Assembly: GCA_017403205.1 (NCBI GenBank)
Contig: JAFQOM010000033.1
Span: 1-5,513 of the forward strand
Length of the DNA: 5,513 bases
Reading direction: 5' to 3'
DNA from: Clostridia bacterium
Lineage (GTDB): Bacteria; Bacillota_A; Clostridia; Christensenellales; UBA1242
Every line of letters begins with the position of its first letter. Within the stretch, counting starts at the first letter, position 1. Shown here piece after piece: positions 5,344 to 5,513 of the stretch. Position numbers and translations under genes: made by a program. Below the pieces are notes generated by a model. That model searched no databases, was not told the origin of the DNA, and saw only the letters and a program-made list of their open reading frames with translations.

Positions 5344-5513
5344 ATGATGGAAAAAAAAGAAGTTAAAATTGAAGGTTTAGTAAAAACTAACTATAAAGAA
5401 ATCTCTTTAAATATTTTTGAAAAATTTAGAGATGTAAAACTTATTGTTTTTGATTTTGATAATACCTTATATCAGAATATTGACTGGCAAGGATATAACG
5501 AATTTGTATTAAA
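5344..5513 (+). CDS. HAD-superfamily hydrolase, N-terminal fragment (continues past window)
   Basis: The first 56 residues of a haloacid-dehalogenase-like hydrolase. Motif I is clear: LIVFDFDNTLY at residues 33-43 has the nucleophile D37, the acid/base D39 and T41 of the DxDxT signature. HAD proteins with this motif are mostly Mg-dependent phosphatases, but the substrate cannot be told because motifs II-IV and the cap lie outside the window. About 32 residues precede the motif, longer than the few residues usual in the family. No other in-frame ATG, GTG or TTG occurs before the motif, so the extension seems real. Two start codons stand side by side at 5344 and 5347. No Shine-Dalgarno is seen, and a TATAAT box lies just upstream, which suggests leaderless translation from 5347. 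The gene is divergent from the PEBP gene with about 94 bases between the starts. Confidence 0.85.
   Translation, partial: MMEKKEVKIEGLVKTNYKEISLNIFEKFRDVKLIVFDFDNTLYQNIDWQGYNEFVL

Overview
The window is AT-rich DNA with ordinary bacterial gene structure. Every complete gene ends in TAA, tryptophan is read from TGG, Shine-Dalgarno sites are purine-rich (AGGAGG, AAGGAG, AAGGGG), promoters resemble the sigma-70/sigma-A consensus, and terminators are intrinsic hairpins flanked by A and T tracts. Together with a Cys4 zinc-type bL31 and a surface protein built of YDG/MBG modules, this suggests a low-GC Bacillota (Clostridia-like, possibly gut-associated). No gene fixes the taxon, so this is an inference. 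I see no mobile element, tRNA, rRNA or CRISPR array.

Layout. (1) 1-629 (+): the 3' part of an unrecognised gene whose frame is open to the left edge. (2) 655-692: a bidirectional terminator shared with the convergent rpmE. (3) 770-973 (-): rpmE, ribosomal protein bL31, with an AGGAGG site and a TTGACA-17-TATACT promoter. An imperfect dyad lies over its -10 and start point. (4) 1124-1153 (+): a divergent promoter that should drive a probable two-gene operon. Its first gene is a four-helix membrane protein with a Q/P-rich linker and a C-terminal SHOCT motif (1191-2147). Its second is an 829-residue single-pass surface protein (2222-4711) with one YDG-like and about six MBG-like modules outside, one membrane helix, and a long cytoplasmic tail. 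(5) 4716-4749: a second bidirectional terminator with a perfect 15-bp stem. (6) 4785-5249 (-): a cytoplasmic PEBP/YbhB-like protein. (7) 5344-5513 (+): the start of a HAD-superfamily hydrolase that runs off the right edge, with promoter geometry that predicts a leaderless mRNA.

The most unusual element is the 1191-4711 pair. The surface protein has no LPXTG sorting signal. It crosses the membrane once and carries inside the cell an acidic segment followed by a strongly basic tail containing an AT-hook-like core (KRGRPKK). Its upstream partner is a membrane protein ending in SHOCT, a small module thought to act in oligomerisation or interaction. A reasonable but untested reading is a membrane complex that links an extracellular adhesive or sensory stalk to a cytoplasmic nucleic-acid or other polyanion partner. 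The rpmE, PEBP and HAD genes look like unrelated neighbours with their own promoters.
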